A stretch of 64,000 bases of DNA from Herminiimonas contaminans (GTDB lineage: Bacteria; Pseudomonadota; Gammaproteobacteria; Burkholderiales; Burkholderiaceae_D), in assembly GCF_015645465.1 (NCBI RefSeq), contig NZ_JADOEL010000019.1, positions 1 through 64,000 of the forward strand, read 5' to 3'. Below the pieces are notes generated by a model. That model was not told where the DNA came from, made no database searches, and worked only from the letters and a program-made list of their open reading frames with translations. The position numbers and the translations under genes were made by a program. How positions within the stretch are numbered: position 1 is the stretch's first letter; the number at the start of each line of letters is the position of its first letter. Positions 1 through 10,077 of the stretch are shown in pieces.

Positions 1-2
1 AG

Positions 3-83
3 ATGCCTCCGGTGACGTGGAAGCAGGCGGCCAATCAGTTTGCCATTCTGTTCGGCGAACGCTTCACCAACGCATTGCACTAG
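3..83 (+). CDS. C-terminal fragment of an unknown protein (cut by window edge)
   Basis: An open frame enters from the left edge and stops at TAG 81-83. It encodes about 26 visible residues, MPPVTWKQAANQF and then AILFGERFTNALH. There is too little sequence to name a family, and the ATG at position 3 may be internal. A second open frame, ending at 199, has a hydrophobic tail (LSFIFNAAIIGLSINIAAGL) and could be the real gene end instead. Both calls are tentative. Confidence 0.3.
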   Translation: MPPVTWKQAANQFAILFGERFTNALH

Positions 84-618
84 AATTTTTTAACCGACCT
101 TCACACACAGAATTTCTGACACTACCGTTGAGCTTTATTTTTAACGCCGCGATTATCGGTTTGTCGATCAATATCGCTGCGGGTTTGATCGGGAACTGAA
201 GCGTCAACTCATTAGCTGATGCTATTTTTTGCTGCACAGTGCCAACGGCACAATCAGCTTTCTATGTACTTGTAGGTCAAACCATCGTGTTCGCCCTGAC
301 CTCATCGCAATATATGCGCCACGTTTTTCCATGCAGGCGACATTGTCTTGGTCAGAGGCATGTAGGTCATCTTCTAAGCTCATTACCAAGTTGTTGGAAA
401 CGGTGGTCGCCACCAGGTTATATATCATTTCCTTCAAACGATATTTCCCCTCTCATAAACATGGGAGGAATTGTCAATTTTTGAAACACATGTCAATTAA
501 CCTGCCGTTAGGAGTGATAATGCTCGCGAGCAACATTAACGGGTGCAGTAGTTATATGCTGTACAGGGAAGCTAACTAATAACAAAAGGGCGACGCCATT
601 TTTTGCACGAGAAAATGG
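84..618. other. 535 bp spacer with no convincing gene
   Basis: This stretch is AT-richer than the housekeeping DNA further right. It holds the hydrophobic open frame ending at 199 and several short overlapping frames without good start signals. One tiny frame, 520-579, encodes 19 residues behind a good AGGAG at about 511-515 and could be a leader peptide for the following cluster. A TGTCAATT motif is repeated at about 474 and 491. The promoter of the OmpA-type operon should lie in the last 150 bp, but no clear -35/-10 pair is visible. Confidence 0.4.
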
Positions 619-2235
619 TTGTGCTATTCGATGACAAAGAAAATTAAACGCGCTGGAAAGCGCAATGCGGTCGTGCTGTTGTCCTGCATGCTCGCCACTA
701 GCGGGTGTGCAATAGATCCGAAGACAGGGCAGGCATCTTTCAAAGAAACGTTCGCGAGTGAAGATCCGTGTTCCAACAACAGTCGCAATATCGGTCTGGT
801 TGCGGGAACCGTTTTAGGTGCGGTATTAGGACATCAGTTAAAAAATAAAGGCGGGGCACTTGCAGGTGCTGGTGTTGGCGCTTTAGTCGGCGGGCTGGTT
901 GGCCACGATATGGATAGAAAGAAATGTGAGTTGTCGAAACTCGCTAAGAAGTACGCACTTGATATGACCTTTGTGGAGGTCAAGGCTGGCAACGTCAATC
1001 CCGAGGCAACCGAAGCAAAGTCCGATACGGTAGGGCTTTCAGTATCCATTCGGGATCAAGATAGTAATGGTCACTTTCAGGTTGGTTCTGACAGCCTGAG
1101 TCCAAATGCGCAGAAGTATTTTACGGAAATCGCTAATGAATACTCTTATCCGCAACAGTTGGCGCGACTACCTGCGAATGCCAGCGCCGAATCTCGTCAA
1201 GCCGTTGAACTGTTGAAGACAAAGCGATTGCTCATCATTGGTCATACCGATGACACGGGTAATTCGCAATTGAACGCTGATCTCTCCGAGCGCCGCGCTA
1301 AGGCGTTGGCTACCGTATTCAAACAAGCTGGCGTTTCACCAGATAATCTTTTCTTCCAAGGGGCGGGTGAAACACTTCCTGTTGCTGACAATCGTAGTAG
1401 CGAAGGACGTGCGAAGAATCGTCGGGTTGAAATAGTGGATTTGACCGACGACACGGTATTCCGTCAGTATCTGGCAACGCGCAGTGCGCGCACTGATTTT
1501 TATAGGGTTGAGGTGGCGCGCCCGGCGCAAGCGGAAAAATCAGTCAGCGTCGTTGATCGTCAGGACGTCAAGAAAGACCAGCGCCTTCTTGTAGCGAAAA
1601 AAATGCCGCCCAAAATTCCAGTAGCACCTGTGCCGCAGGTGAGTACTTCAACGCCCGCGACACAAGCTCAGTTCGATTTTAATGGCAAGTCCAGCAGTGA
1701 GAAAATTGCTGCACTCGATATCGGTCCGCTTGCATCACCCTCATCCTTCAATATCTTGCCTTTGGCGCAAGCAAACGATACACCTCTGGCCCGTAGCTGC
1801 GAATACGATAAGCCTCGTATCGCCAATGGTGTGAAATCGTTTAGAGACAGTAAGGAAATAGCTACTGGCGATTACATGCCCGGCTTGTATGGCACATCGT
1901 GGACGGATAATGTGAACGGCCATTTGGTGGCTCTAACACGTGTCGCCGTGTTACGCGATGGCGGGGCGCCAGCAGGAAAGCCACAACTTCTCGTCTATAA
2001 GAATTACACGCCTGGCAGCAAGGCAAGGCCGGACTATAGCGTTACCCCTGAGGTGAATACCTATAAAGGCCAAAAGGCCTTGCTATATCGAGTATTCGTT
2101 GGTGGGCCTATCAATTGTCTTGACATCGTCATTCCAAATTCAGATCCGAACGCGAGTAAGGAATCCTGGCTTTACTACGATTCTGATGGCAAACCGCTGA
2201 GAGCCAACTTCAATCCAAAAAAATTAAAATCGTAA
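619..2235 (+). CDS. OmpA-family lipoprotein with glycine-zipper segment
   Basis: A 538-residue envelope protein, first of a three-gene cluster. The N-terminus has basic residues, a hydrophobic stretch and a lipobox ending LATSGC, so Cys30 is the likely lipidated residue. Alanine follows it, which fits outer-membrane sorting. Residues about 57-95 form a glycine zipper (LVAGTVLGAVLG, GVGALVGGLVG). Residues about 200-275 are an OmpA/MotB peptidoglycan-binding domain (IIGHTDDTGNSQLNADLSE; GRAKNRRVEI). The last 140 residues form an unrecognised domain with two cysteines (SCEYDKP, INCLDIV). The frame opens at TTG 619, with GAG 8 nt upstream; ATG 631 is an equally good start and keeps the signal peptide. 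The next gene begins 11 nt downstream. It probably anchors a complex to peptidoglycan, but its process is unknown. Confidence 0.8.
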   Translation: MCYSMTKKIKRAGKRNAVVLLSCMLATSGCAIDPKTGQASFKETFASEDPCSNNSRNIGLVAGTVLGAVLGHQLKNKGGALAGAGVGALVGGLVGHDMDRKKCELSKLAKKYALDMTFVEVKAGNVNPEATEAKSDTVGLSVSIRDQDSNGHFQVGSDSLSPNAQKYFTEIANEYSYPQQLARLPANASAESRQAVELLKTKRLLIIGHTDDTGNSQLNADLSERRAKALATVFKQAGVSPDNLFFQGAGETLPVADNRSSEGRAKNRRVEIVDLTDDTVFRQYLATRSARTDFYRVEVARPAQAEKSVSVVDRQDVKKDQRLLVAKKMPPKIPVAPVPQVSTSTPATQAQFDFNGKSSSEKIAALDIGPLASPSSFNILPLAQANDTPLARSCEYDKPRIANGVKSFRDSKEIATGDYMPGLYGTSWTDNVNGHLVALTRVAVLRDGGAPAGKPQLLVYKNYTPGSKARPDYSVTPEVNTYKGQKALLYRVFVGGPINCLDIVIPNSDPNASKESWLYYDSDGKPLRANFNPKKLKS

Positions 2236-2246
2236 GGAACTACAAC

Positions 2247-3701
2247 ATGTTTGACGCATTCAACCAACACATGGACGTGGTGGCAACAGTCATTTCACTA
2301 GCCATACTTGTCGCACTTTATTTTGCATTGAAACCACGGGTTGATTTTTGGTGGTTGAATTTTTGGTATGCGCTTCCATTCGTTGGCAAGAGCATCCGTT
2401 TGTCCAAGGATTCGACACGCAACGCCAAGAATAAAGAATGGACCAATGCGGAACGTACGCTGTGCGAAGATTACAAGCAACATATCCATTTCATTACCGA
2501 GCCGGAACTCAATAACCGGCTGGACTATCTTGCTAAGGCAAATGATCTGGGACGCACGCCGACTCCCGTCTGGCTCTTGGCAGTGCTGTCGTTGTTGGTG
2601 ATAGCCGAAGGCCTGGGTTTCTCTTATCTGCTGGGTAGCTGGATGGCGATGGAGGGAAGTGAAGATACGCGTACCCTGCTGATGGTCGCAATCGTTCTGG
2701 TCTTATGTGTCATTCTGATATTTGTCACGCATAGTGCAGGACATCAGCTGTATCGTACGAATCTGATTCGTGCGAGCGAGAAAGAGTGGCGTGATGCCGG
2801 TCAGCCAGGACCACTTAGAAGCCAGACCATGATGCTCAAGGATGATCAAAAGATGGACAGTGATCAACCCGAGTACACGCAATTGGTTAACCGGGTAGGG
2901 ACTTCGGGCAGTTACTTTATGGTTATTGTTGCGATTGCTATTATTGTAGTTATCGCTGTCACTTCAACCTGGATGCGGGTTAAGCATCTGGAGAATGAGC
3001 AAACGCAGGAGACCATGCAAAGTGGTGCCACAGCAGCCTCGGGGAATCCATTTGCCAGCGGCCTGGCCTTGCCGAAGGAAGTGACTGAGCCACAGAATGA
3101 AGCAGATCAGAAAGGCATTGCCGATAGAAACGATGCGAAGGCAACCGAAGGTATGGCTGCTTTCATTATGTTGGGCTTCATCTTTGTGGTTACGCAGGTG
3201 GTCGGTATTGCAGCCGGCTTTAAATGGGGTTTCGCTGGCAAGGAAAGCAAAGCGGCATATGCGAGTACGCGCGGCTTTTCTACCTATGAGGATTATCAGG
3301 CGCAATACGCACCAGTAATCCAGGTTGCACAATCCAAATTGCAGACCTTGCAACAACAACTTGCTCGACAAGGTGGCAATCAAAGTCTCAATTTACGTAA
3401 GTCATTTGATGATTATCTAAGCGAGAGCAGAGGCTTTGTGATGGGTGCAGGTAGTGCGGCTGCCGCTCCGACCCAAGCGACATCACCTGTTGAACCAAGT
3501 GTCACGGTCGATCAGGCATTGGTCCGCTTTGAACAACTCAAGTCTGATCAGGCTGCGGCCAAGGCGTATATCTCCGGTTTGCCGTTGGCAGTCAGGGAGC
3601 CCTTAATTGTCGCGATTAAAGAGAAGAAGGCCAGAGAGGCAGAAGAGCAGGCTCAGCGTGAGCGTGCTCGTAATGAGGATGAACTGAATGAATTGTTCTA
3701 A
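2247..3701 (+). CDS. Multi-pass inner-membrane protein of unknown function
   Basis: A 484-residue protein that I do not recognise. Hydrophobic segments lie near residues 10-27, 107-133, 141-167, 220-245 and 302-325 (for example VIVAIAIIVVIAVTS and FIMLGFIFVVTQVVGIAAG). A cytosolic region follows and ends in a highly charged helix rich in Arg and Glu. The start ATG 2247 follows a TAAGGA site, 11 nt after the OmpA-type gene. Its 3' end overlaps the next gene by 14 nt, so the three genes are probably co-translated. Together with the peptidoglycan-binding lipoprotein and the vWA-like secreted protein this looks like an envelope-spanning assembly. No enzymatic motif is visible. Confidence 0.75.
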   Translation: MFDAFNQHMDVVATVISLAILVALYFALKPRVDFWWLNFWYALPFVGKSIRLSKDSTRNAKNKEWTNAERTLCEDYKQHIHFITEPELNNRLDYLAKANDLGRTPTPVWLLAVLSLLVIAEGLGFSYLLGSWMAMEGSEDTRTLLMVAIVLVLCVILIFVTHSAGHQLYRTNLIRASEKEWRDAGQPGPLRSQTMMLKDDQKMDSDQPEYTQLVNRVGTSGSYFMVIVAIAIIVVIAVTSTWMRVKHLENEQTQETMQSGATAASGNPFASGLALPKEVTEPQNEADQKGIADRNDAKATEGMAAFIMLGFIFVVTQVVGIAAGFKWGFAGKESKAAYASTRGFSTYEDYQAQYAPVIQVAQSKLQTLQQQLARQGGNQSLNLRKSFDDYLSESRGFVMGAGSAAAAPTQATSPVEPSVTVDQALVRFEQLKSDQAAAKAYISGLPLAVREPLIVAIKEKKAREAEEQAQRERARNEDELNELF

Positions 3702-4563
3702 GCCTGCTGCAGTGAGAACCCTAATTGCGCTCTTAGCTATGAGTCTGCTTGCTGCCCAAGCGTTGGCAGCAGCGCCTCTGAACCAGATTCCAAGCTGCTA
3801 TGCAGCTAATAAACTGGATATCCCTCAGCCACCGCAAGTGCGTGAGGTCTTTATCCTGCTGGATCAAACGGTTGTTCTGGATAACGCCTTGAAGCAGTCA
3901 CTGGCGACTTCCGTTCATTCCTTGATGACGCCTGGTACGACCTTTACTGTTTTACGCTTTTCTGCTTTTTCGCAGGGCCATTATCTGGACGTAGTGTCGA
4001 CCGGAGCGCTTGAACAAAGTGTGCCTGAAAAATTGCGCAGTTCAATTGGCGTGAAACTGCTCAAGAACTTTGATGCATGCATGAAAGGCCAGCTCGATTA
4101 TGGAATCAAGTTGGCTATGACTTCAGTGGGGGACACTATTGCGCAAAGCACGACGGAGCTTGCCAAATCCGATTTATTCTCCAGCCTGTCGGAAACATCG
4201 AGGATAGTCAAAGCATCTGCAGCACCGCGTCGGATTGTCCTTCTGGTTTCGGATATGCTTGAAAACTCGTCAGTTTCGAGCTTTTATGCGAAAAACCGGA
4301 TACGTCAAATTCAACCAGATGTTGAAATGCAATTGGTTCGGAAAGAAAAACTACTGGGTGATTTTGGTGGCGCATCCATTTTTGTTATGGGCGCCGGCGT
4401 CATTCCGGAAGTAGCGGTCAAGGTAGGTGGGAAAGAGCAAATGCAGTATCGTGACCCCAAGACTCTTGGCGCATTGAAGCAATTCTGGTCAAACTATTTT
4501 TCGCAATCTAATGGAAAACTGGAAGAGTTTGGTATGCCGGCTTTAATCATGCCGGTCAGATAA
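3688..4563 (+). CDS. Secreted von Willebrand A-like protein
   Basis: A 291-residue protein with a typical Sec signal peptide (LIALLAMSLLAAQALA, cleavage near residue 27). The mature part looks like a vWA fold. An early strand carries FILLDQTVVLDNALK where the MIDAS motif DxSxS would sit. A later strand, RRIVLLVSDMLENSS, resembles the third metal-site motif. The first motif is degenerate (DQTVV), so metal binding is uncertain. The start overlaps the preceding membrane-protein gene by 14 nt, which implies translational coupling. It closes the cluster, and the next gene runs in the opposite direction. The family call rests on pattern recognition only. Confidence 0.6.
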   Translation: MNCSKPAAVRTLIALLAMSLLAAQALAAAPLNQIPSCYAANKLDIPQPPQVREVFILLDQTVVLDNALKQSLATSVHSLMTPGTTFTVLRFSAFSQGHYLDVVSTGALEQSVPEKLRSSIGVKLLKNFDACMKGQLDYGIKLAMTSVGDTIAQSTTELAKSDLFSSLSETSRIVKASAAPRRIVLLVSDMLENSSVSSFYAKNRIRQIQPDVEMQLVRKEKLLGDFGGASIFVMGAGVIPEVAVKVGGKEQMQYRDPKTLGALKQFWSNYFSQSNGKLEEFGMPALIMPVR

Positions 4564-4653
4564 TTGGAAGATATCTAACAGTGCAGCCATCGTCGGCTTA
4601 CCGACTAATAGGAGAGTAAGTCTGGTCGGTGCTTGATGGTGGCAAGTTGCTGA

Positions 4654-5490
4654 CTATTTCTTTTGTCGACGCTGTGCCAGATGCAGAGTCAGCTTGCCCA
4701 TGTGCTTGTAGAGCTTGCCATAACGTTTGTCCCAGCCGTTGACCGCGCGATACTGTTTGACGACGGTAGCGATGTCACCACGCGCTATAGGACCTGTCAG
4801 CGCCTGTTCCGGTCCTATCTGCAAGACGTTCTCGCTCGTTTCCCGTACCAGTGAGGCCATCATTTTTAACGCTACGTCTTGCGGTATGCCCGCCTGTGCG
4901 TAGGTCTGTACGGCAGTATCCAGCAGCGTGACGAGGTAGTTGGAGGCGAAGACCGCGCCTGCGTGATACAGCACTTTGCTTTCTCGCTGGATAGGAACCG
5001 TTTGCGCGCCTATGGCTGCAAATATTGGGGCGAGTACATCAACTGCTGCCTGATCGCCTTCCATGCCGCAGTAGGTGCCTGCAAAGTCTGCCGCTACCTT
5101 CTCCGGTACTGCAAAGCTGCGTATCGGATGAATACTGCCAACTGCTGCGTCGCGTGCACTGGCGCTGGCCAGTATGCTGGAGGAGAGTGCGCCGCTGCAG
5201 TGGAAGACTATGCTGCTTACTGATAAGTGCCCGCTGCTAGCCAATGCGTCGCAGCAAGCGGCAATTTGGTCATCGGGTGCTGCTATGAGGTAGATGTCGG
5301 CCGCTTGCAGGTCGGCGTAGCTGCTTGCCACGCGACCGGCACCGGCAAAAGCGGCGGCGCGTGCGCCGCTTGCTGTCGAGGTGTTGAGGATGTCCAGTAG
5401 CTGGACAGTCTGATGCTGCACCCACAAGCGCGCCAGCGTCTGGCCGACTTTGCCGCAACCGATGATGGAGAGTGTTTGCGGTTTGCTCAT
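4654..5490 (-). CDS. Rossmann-fold / DUF2520 oxidoreductase-like protein
   Basis: A 278-residue protein with an N-terminal dinucleotide-binding motif (IIGCGKVGQTLARLW) and a C-terminal helical half typical of the DUF2520 family. The family resembles F420/NADP-dependent and ketopantoate-type reductases. SIHPIRSFAVPE and VLYHAGAVFASNYLVTLLD are family-like blocks. The substrate is unknown. ATG 5490 lies 10 nt beyond the stop of the ABC-F gene, so the two are probably co-transcribed on the minus strand. The only neighbour downstream is the convergent vWA-like gene, with about 90 bp between them and no strong terminator. Confidence 0.8.
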   Translation of the reverse strand: MSKPQTLSIIGCGKVGQTLARLWVQHQTVQLLDILNTSTASGARAAAFAGAGRVASSYADLQAADIYLIAAPDDQIAACCDALASSGHLSVSSIVFHCSGALSSSILASASARDAAVGSIHPIRSFAVPEKVAADFAGTYCGMEGDQAAVDVLAPIFAAIGAQTVPIQRESKVLYHAGAVFASNYLVTLLDTAVQTYAQAGIPQDVALKMMASLVRETSENVLQIGPEQALTGPIARGDIATVVKQYRAVNGWDKRYGKLYKHMGKLTLHLAQRRQKK

Positions 5491-5500
5491 GGGTTGATAC

Positions 5501-7495
5501 CTAGCTGTTGATCTGTTCCAGCGCTTCCTGCTGTTCCAGCCATTCCGCTTCCAGTTGTGTCACTTCCTTGGTGTAGAAGGTCTGGTCTGCCAGCAGTTGC
5601 TTCAGTTCTTTTTTGTTTGCAGCATCGTAGATGAGCGGATCGGCCAGTTTTTCATCCACGCTGGCTTTTTGCGCATTGCGTTTGGCAATTTGCTCTTCCA
5701 GCTTTTTGATTTTCTGTTCTATCGGCTTTCTGCGGGCGGCCAGTTTTTGGCGTTCTTCGGCTTCCAGCTTTTTCTGTTCACGTTTGTCTACTGCGCTGAC
5801 TGTGGTGGCAGGTGCAACCGGGCTGGCCGATTTTTCCTTGACGGGTGGCAGGTTGGCATTGGCTGCTGCATTTTTTGCATCCAGCTTGGTTTTGAAGAGC
5901 CAGTCCTTGTAGTCGTCCAGGTCGCCGTCGAAGGGTTGCAGCTTGCCATCGGCAACGATGATGAATTGATCGGTGGTCGCGCGCAGCAGGTGCCTGTCAT
6001 GGGAAACGACCACCAGTGTGCCTTCGAACTGCGCCAGCGCCATGGTCAGCGCTTCGCGGGTTTCCAGGTCCAGATGGTTGGTCGGTTCATCGAGCAGCAA
6101 GAGGTTAGGGCGTTGCCAGACGATGAGTGCCAGCGCCAGACGGGCTTTTTCGCCGCCGGAGAATGGCGCGATTTTGCTGGTGACCATGTTGCCGTTGAAG
6201 TTGAAGCTGCCTAGGAAGTTGCGCAGTTCCTGTTCACGGACTGTCGGTGCGATGTGCATCAGGTGCCACAGCGGCGATTCATCGTGGCGCAGCATTTCTA
6301 CCTGGTGCTGGGCGAAGTAGCCGATAGCCAGGCCTTTGCCGAATTGCGAGGTGCCGTTCAGTGGTTGCAATTCGCCTGCGATGGTTTTGATCAGTGTGGA
6401 TTTACCGGCACCGTTGACGCCCAGCAAACCGATACGTTGGCCAATTTGCAGCGAGAAGTTGATGCCGGAGACAATTTTCTTCTCAGTGATCGAGTAGTCT
6501 TTTTCATCTTCAATGCGGTAACCGGCATCGACGTCTTCCATCACCAGCATAGGATTGGGCGCATTCGCCGGTTCACGGAATTCAAATGAGAATTCTGCCG
6601 CTGCACGCAAGGGCGCGAGCTCTTCCATCTTCGACAAGGCCTTGATACGGCTTTGCGCCTGGCGTGCCTTGCTGGCTTTTGCCTTGAAGCGATTGATGAA
6701 GGATTCCAGATGTGCGCGTTGACGTGCCTGCTTTTCTATTGCGCTTTGCGCGAGGATGAGTTGCGCGGCGCGTTGACGCTCGAAATCAGAGTAGTTACCC
6801 GAGTAGCGCTTCAGCTTGCGCTCATCAATATGCACGATGACGTTGACGACGCCGTCGAGGAAGTCACGGTCATGGGAGATGACGATCAGGGTGCCAGCGT
6901 AGCGCTTGAGCCAGTCTTCCAGCCAGATGATGGCGTCCAGATCCAGATGGTTGGTCGGTTCATCGAGCAGCAAGAGGTCGGACGGGCACATGAGCGCTTG
7001 TGCCAGGTTCAGGCGCATACGCCAGCCACCGGAGAAGCTGGCTACCGGTTGATCCATTTGCGCCATGGTAAAGCCCAGGCCGAGCAGTAGTTGCTCGGCA
7101 CGCGAACGTACGGTGTAAGCATCGGCATCGGCCAGCGCGCTGTATAGCTCGCCTATCAGGGTACCGTTGTCTGCGGTGTCCGGTTCGCTTTCGAGGAAGG
7201 CGAGTTCTTCTTCTAGGCGGCGCAGCGTGACGTCGCCGTCGATCGCGTAGTCGATAGCAGAGCGTTCCAGCGGCGGGGTTTCCTGCGCTACGTAGGCGAC
7301 GCGCCATTTGGCGGGGAAGTCGATGGTGCCGAGGTCGGCGTGCAGTTCACCGCGCAGCATGCCGAACAGGCTGGATTTGCCCGCACCGTTGGCACCGATC
7401 AGGCCTATTTTGTCGCCCGGATTGAGCGTGACATCGACGCTATCGAATAGCGGCTTGACGCCGCGCATGAGGGAAACTTGCTGGAGACGAATCAT
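5501..7495 (-). CDS. yheS: ABC-F family ATPase, YheS type
   Basis: A 664-residue soluble protein with two ABC ATPase domains and no membrane segments. First domain: GLIGANGAGKSSL, FSGGWRMRLNLAQAL and LLLLDEPTNHLDLDA. Second domain: GLLGVNGAGKSTLIK, FSGGEKARLALAL and LLLLDEPTNHLDLET. A linker of about 80 residues separates them, and the last 120 residues are a charged coiled coil. ABC-F proteins bind the ribosomal E site and relieve stalling. Overall order and length match YheS more closely than Uup or EttA. ATG 7495 fits the family N-terminus (MIRLQQVSLMRGVKPLFD). Confidence 0.9.
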   Translation of the reverse strand: MIRLQQVSLMRGVKPLFDSVDVTLNPGDKIGLIGANGAGKSSLFGMLRGELHADLGTIDFPAKWRVAYVAQETPPLERSAIDYAIDGDVTLRRLEEELAFLESEPDTADNGTLIGELYSALADADAYTVRSRAEQLLLGLGFTMAQMDQPVASFSGGWRMRLNLAQALMCPSDLLLLDEPTNHLDLDAIIWLEDWLKRYAGTLIVISHDRDFLDGVVNVIVHIDERKLKRYSGNYSDFERQRAAQLILAQSAIEKQARQRAHLESFINRFKAKASKARQAQSRIKALSKMEELAPLRAAAEFSFEFREPANAPNPMLVMEDVDAGYRIEDEKDYSITEKKIVSGINFSLQIGQRIGLLGVNGAGKSTLIKTIAGELQPLNGTSQFGKGLAIGYFAQHQVEMLRHDESPLWHLMHIAPTVREQELRNFLGSFNFNGNMVTSKIAPFSGGEKARLALALIVWQRPNLLLLDEPTNHLDLETREALTMALAQFEGTLVVVSHDRHLLRATTDQFIIVADGKLQPFDGDLDDYKDWLFKTKLDAKNAAANANLPPVKEKSASPVAPATTVSAVDKREQKKLEAEERQKLAARRKPIEQKIKKLEEQIAKRNAQKASVDEKLADPLIYDAANKKELKQLLADQTFYTKEVTQLEAEWLEQQEALEQINS

Positions 7496-7615
7496 GTAAT
7501 TTGTAAGCCGCTGGCGCGATGTAGCTACAGCAGCGGCTTTGCTTCTTTAGAGAATGATTAAAATGGCCGGCCTGTCTTCAGTTCACGCATCGTCATGATG
7601 CGGACAGGTACGACC

Positions 7616-8506
7616 TTATTGCAATTGATCTGCCGTGATCAGGAATACCATGTCATCACCGGCGCTGGTAGTGAGCCAGGTCAGGTTCAGTTCCGGGAAG
7701 GCCGCTTCCGCGAATTCACGTTCATTACCGATTTCAACCATCAGCAAACCGTTAGGTGTCAGGCGTTGACCGGCACCGGCAACGATTTTACGTACCAGGT
7801 CCATGCCATCGGTGCCGCCTGCCAGCGCGATTTGTGGTTCGCGCAGGTATTCCGGTGGCAGCTTGCTCATGGAGCCGGAGTTGACGTACGGCGGGTTGGT
7901 GACGATGAGGTCGAATTTGTATTCAGGCACGTTCGCATACAGGTCTGATTCAATCAGGTTGATGCGGTGTTCCAGTTCGTATTCGGCGACATTGCGCTTG
8001 GCCACTTCCAGTGCATCGGTAGAGATATCCACGGCATCCACATGTGCATTCGGGAAGGCGTCGGCCAGCATGATGGGCAGGCAGCCGGAACCGGTGCAGA
8101 GTTCGAGGATGTTGTTTACTTTGTCCGGGTTGCTGACCCACGGCGAGAATTGCTCAGGGATCAGTTCGGCGATGAAGGAGCGCGGCACGATGACGCGTTC
8201 GTCGACATAGAAGCGATAACCACCGAGCCAGCCTTCATTCGTGATGTAGGCAGCAGGTAGGCGTTCATCGGCGCGTTGTTCGATGACGCGCAAGACGGCG
8301 TCAACTTCTTCCTGCAGCAGGTGTGCATCGAAGAATGGATCGAGTTTGTCCAGCGGCAGCTTGAGCGTGTGCAGGATCAGGTAAGCGGCTTCATCCAGTG
8401 CATTGGTGCTGCCGTGGCCGAAGAATAGTTTCGCGGTATTGAAGCGGGTGACTGCATAGCGCAACAGGTCGCGAATGGTGGTGAGTTCGTTAGGCTTGGT
8501 AGGCAT
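7616..8506 (-). CDS. prmB: Ribosomal protein L3 N5-glutamine methyltransferase PrmB
   Basis: A SAM-dependent methyltransferase of the HemK family. The SAM site is ILELCTGSGCLPIMLAD and the glutamine-binding catalytic motif is VTNPPYV. The N-terminal helical domain and the length of about 296 residues match PrmB, which methylates a glutamine in ribosomal protein L3. The open frame extends to TTG 8518, but ATG 8506 is the more usual start and loses no conserved residues. It lies downstream of dapE with a hairpin between them, so it may have partly independent expression. Confidence 0.88.
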   Translation of the reverse strand: MPTKPNELTTIRDLLRYAVTRFNTAKLFFGHGSTNALDEAAYLILHTLKLPLDKLDPFFDAHLLQEEVDAVLRVIEQRADERLPAAYITNEGWLGGYRFYVDERVIVPRSFIAELIPEQFSPWVSNPDKVNNILELCTGSGCLPIMLADAFPNAHVDAVDISTDALEVAKRNVAEYELEHRINLIESDLYANVPEYKFDLIVTNPPYVNSGSMSKLPPEYLREPQIALAGGTDGMDLVRKIVAGAGQRLTPNGLLMVEIGNEREFAEAAFPELNLTWLTTSAGDDMVFLITADQLQ

Positions 8507-8536
8507 GGTTCTGTGCAACTAAGTAAAAGGATGATG

Positions 8537-8561
8537 CCTGATGCAGGATGACTGCATCAGG
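8537..8561 (-). terminator. Hairpin between dapE and prmB
   Basis: A perfect 9 bp stem (CCTGATGCA / TGCATCAGG) with a 7-nt loop lies 30 nt beyond the dapE stop. On the minus strand the following U-tract is weak (catcatcctttt), so termination may be partial. Confidence 0.45.
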
Positions 8562-8590
8562 AGGGTTTTTATCGATGCTGTGCACTAGCC

Positions 8591-9721
<1,131 letters not shown>

Positions 9722-10075
9722 TTATTTTTGAAAAATTTGTTGATAAAGTTCGTCGGAAAAACCAACGCTGGATTTTTTGTCCTTGACCAGTACCGGGCGC
9801 TTGATGATCGATGGCGATTCCAGCATCAGTGCAGTGGCACTGGCGGCATCGGTGATTTCGGCCTTGCGTTCATCCGGCAGCTTGCGCCAGGTTGTGCCTT
9901 TGCGATTGACCAGCACATCCCATGGCACGTCGCGCAACCAGGTTTTGATCAGGTCTGCGTTGATGCCATCTTTTTTGAAATCGTGGAAGACGAAATCGGT
10001 GCCGTTATTGCTGAGCCAGGTGCGCGCTTTTTTGACGGTGTCGCAGTTAGGTATGCCGTAGAGGGTAATCGTCAT
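9722..10075 (-). CDS. ArsC/Spx-family protein, YffB type
   Basis: A 117-residue thioredoxin-fold protein of the ArsC/Spx family. The start is LYGIPNCDTVKKARTWL, with one cysteine at the usual place, and the end is RPVLVKDKKSSVGFSDELY. The CX3 surroundings are those of YffB, which acts as a glutathione-dependent thiol reductase, rather than of true arsenate reductases that need further cysteines. It is squeezed between pilU (2 nt) and dapE (3 nt). Arsenic resistance is not implied by this gene. Confidence 0.85.
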   Translation of the reverse strand: MTITLYGIPNCDTVKKARTWLSNNGTDFVFHDFKKDGINADLIKTWLRDVPWDVLVNRKGTTWRKLPDERKAEITDAASATALMLESPSIIKRPVLVKDKKSSVGFSDELYQQIFQK

Positions 10076-10077
10076 GT

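Noticed and set aside
229-579. 116-codon frame before the OmpA-type gene
   Set aside because: No family resemblance, overlapping frames on both strands, and no good start signal; only its last 19 codons have a ribosome binding site.
619-4563. Zorya-type defence system
   Set aside because: An OmpA domain and a membrane protein are present, but there is no MotA-like ZorA signature, no helicase and no nuclease gene nearby.
9722-10075. Arsenate reductase (arsC) as part of arsenic resistance
   Set aside because: Only the YffB-type motif with one conserved cysteine, and no arsB, arsR or arsH neighbours.
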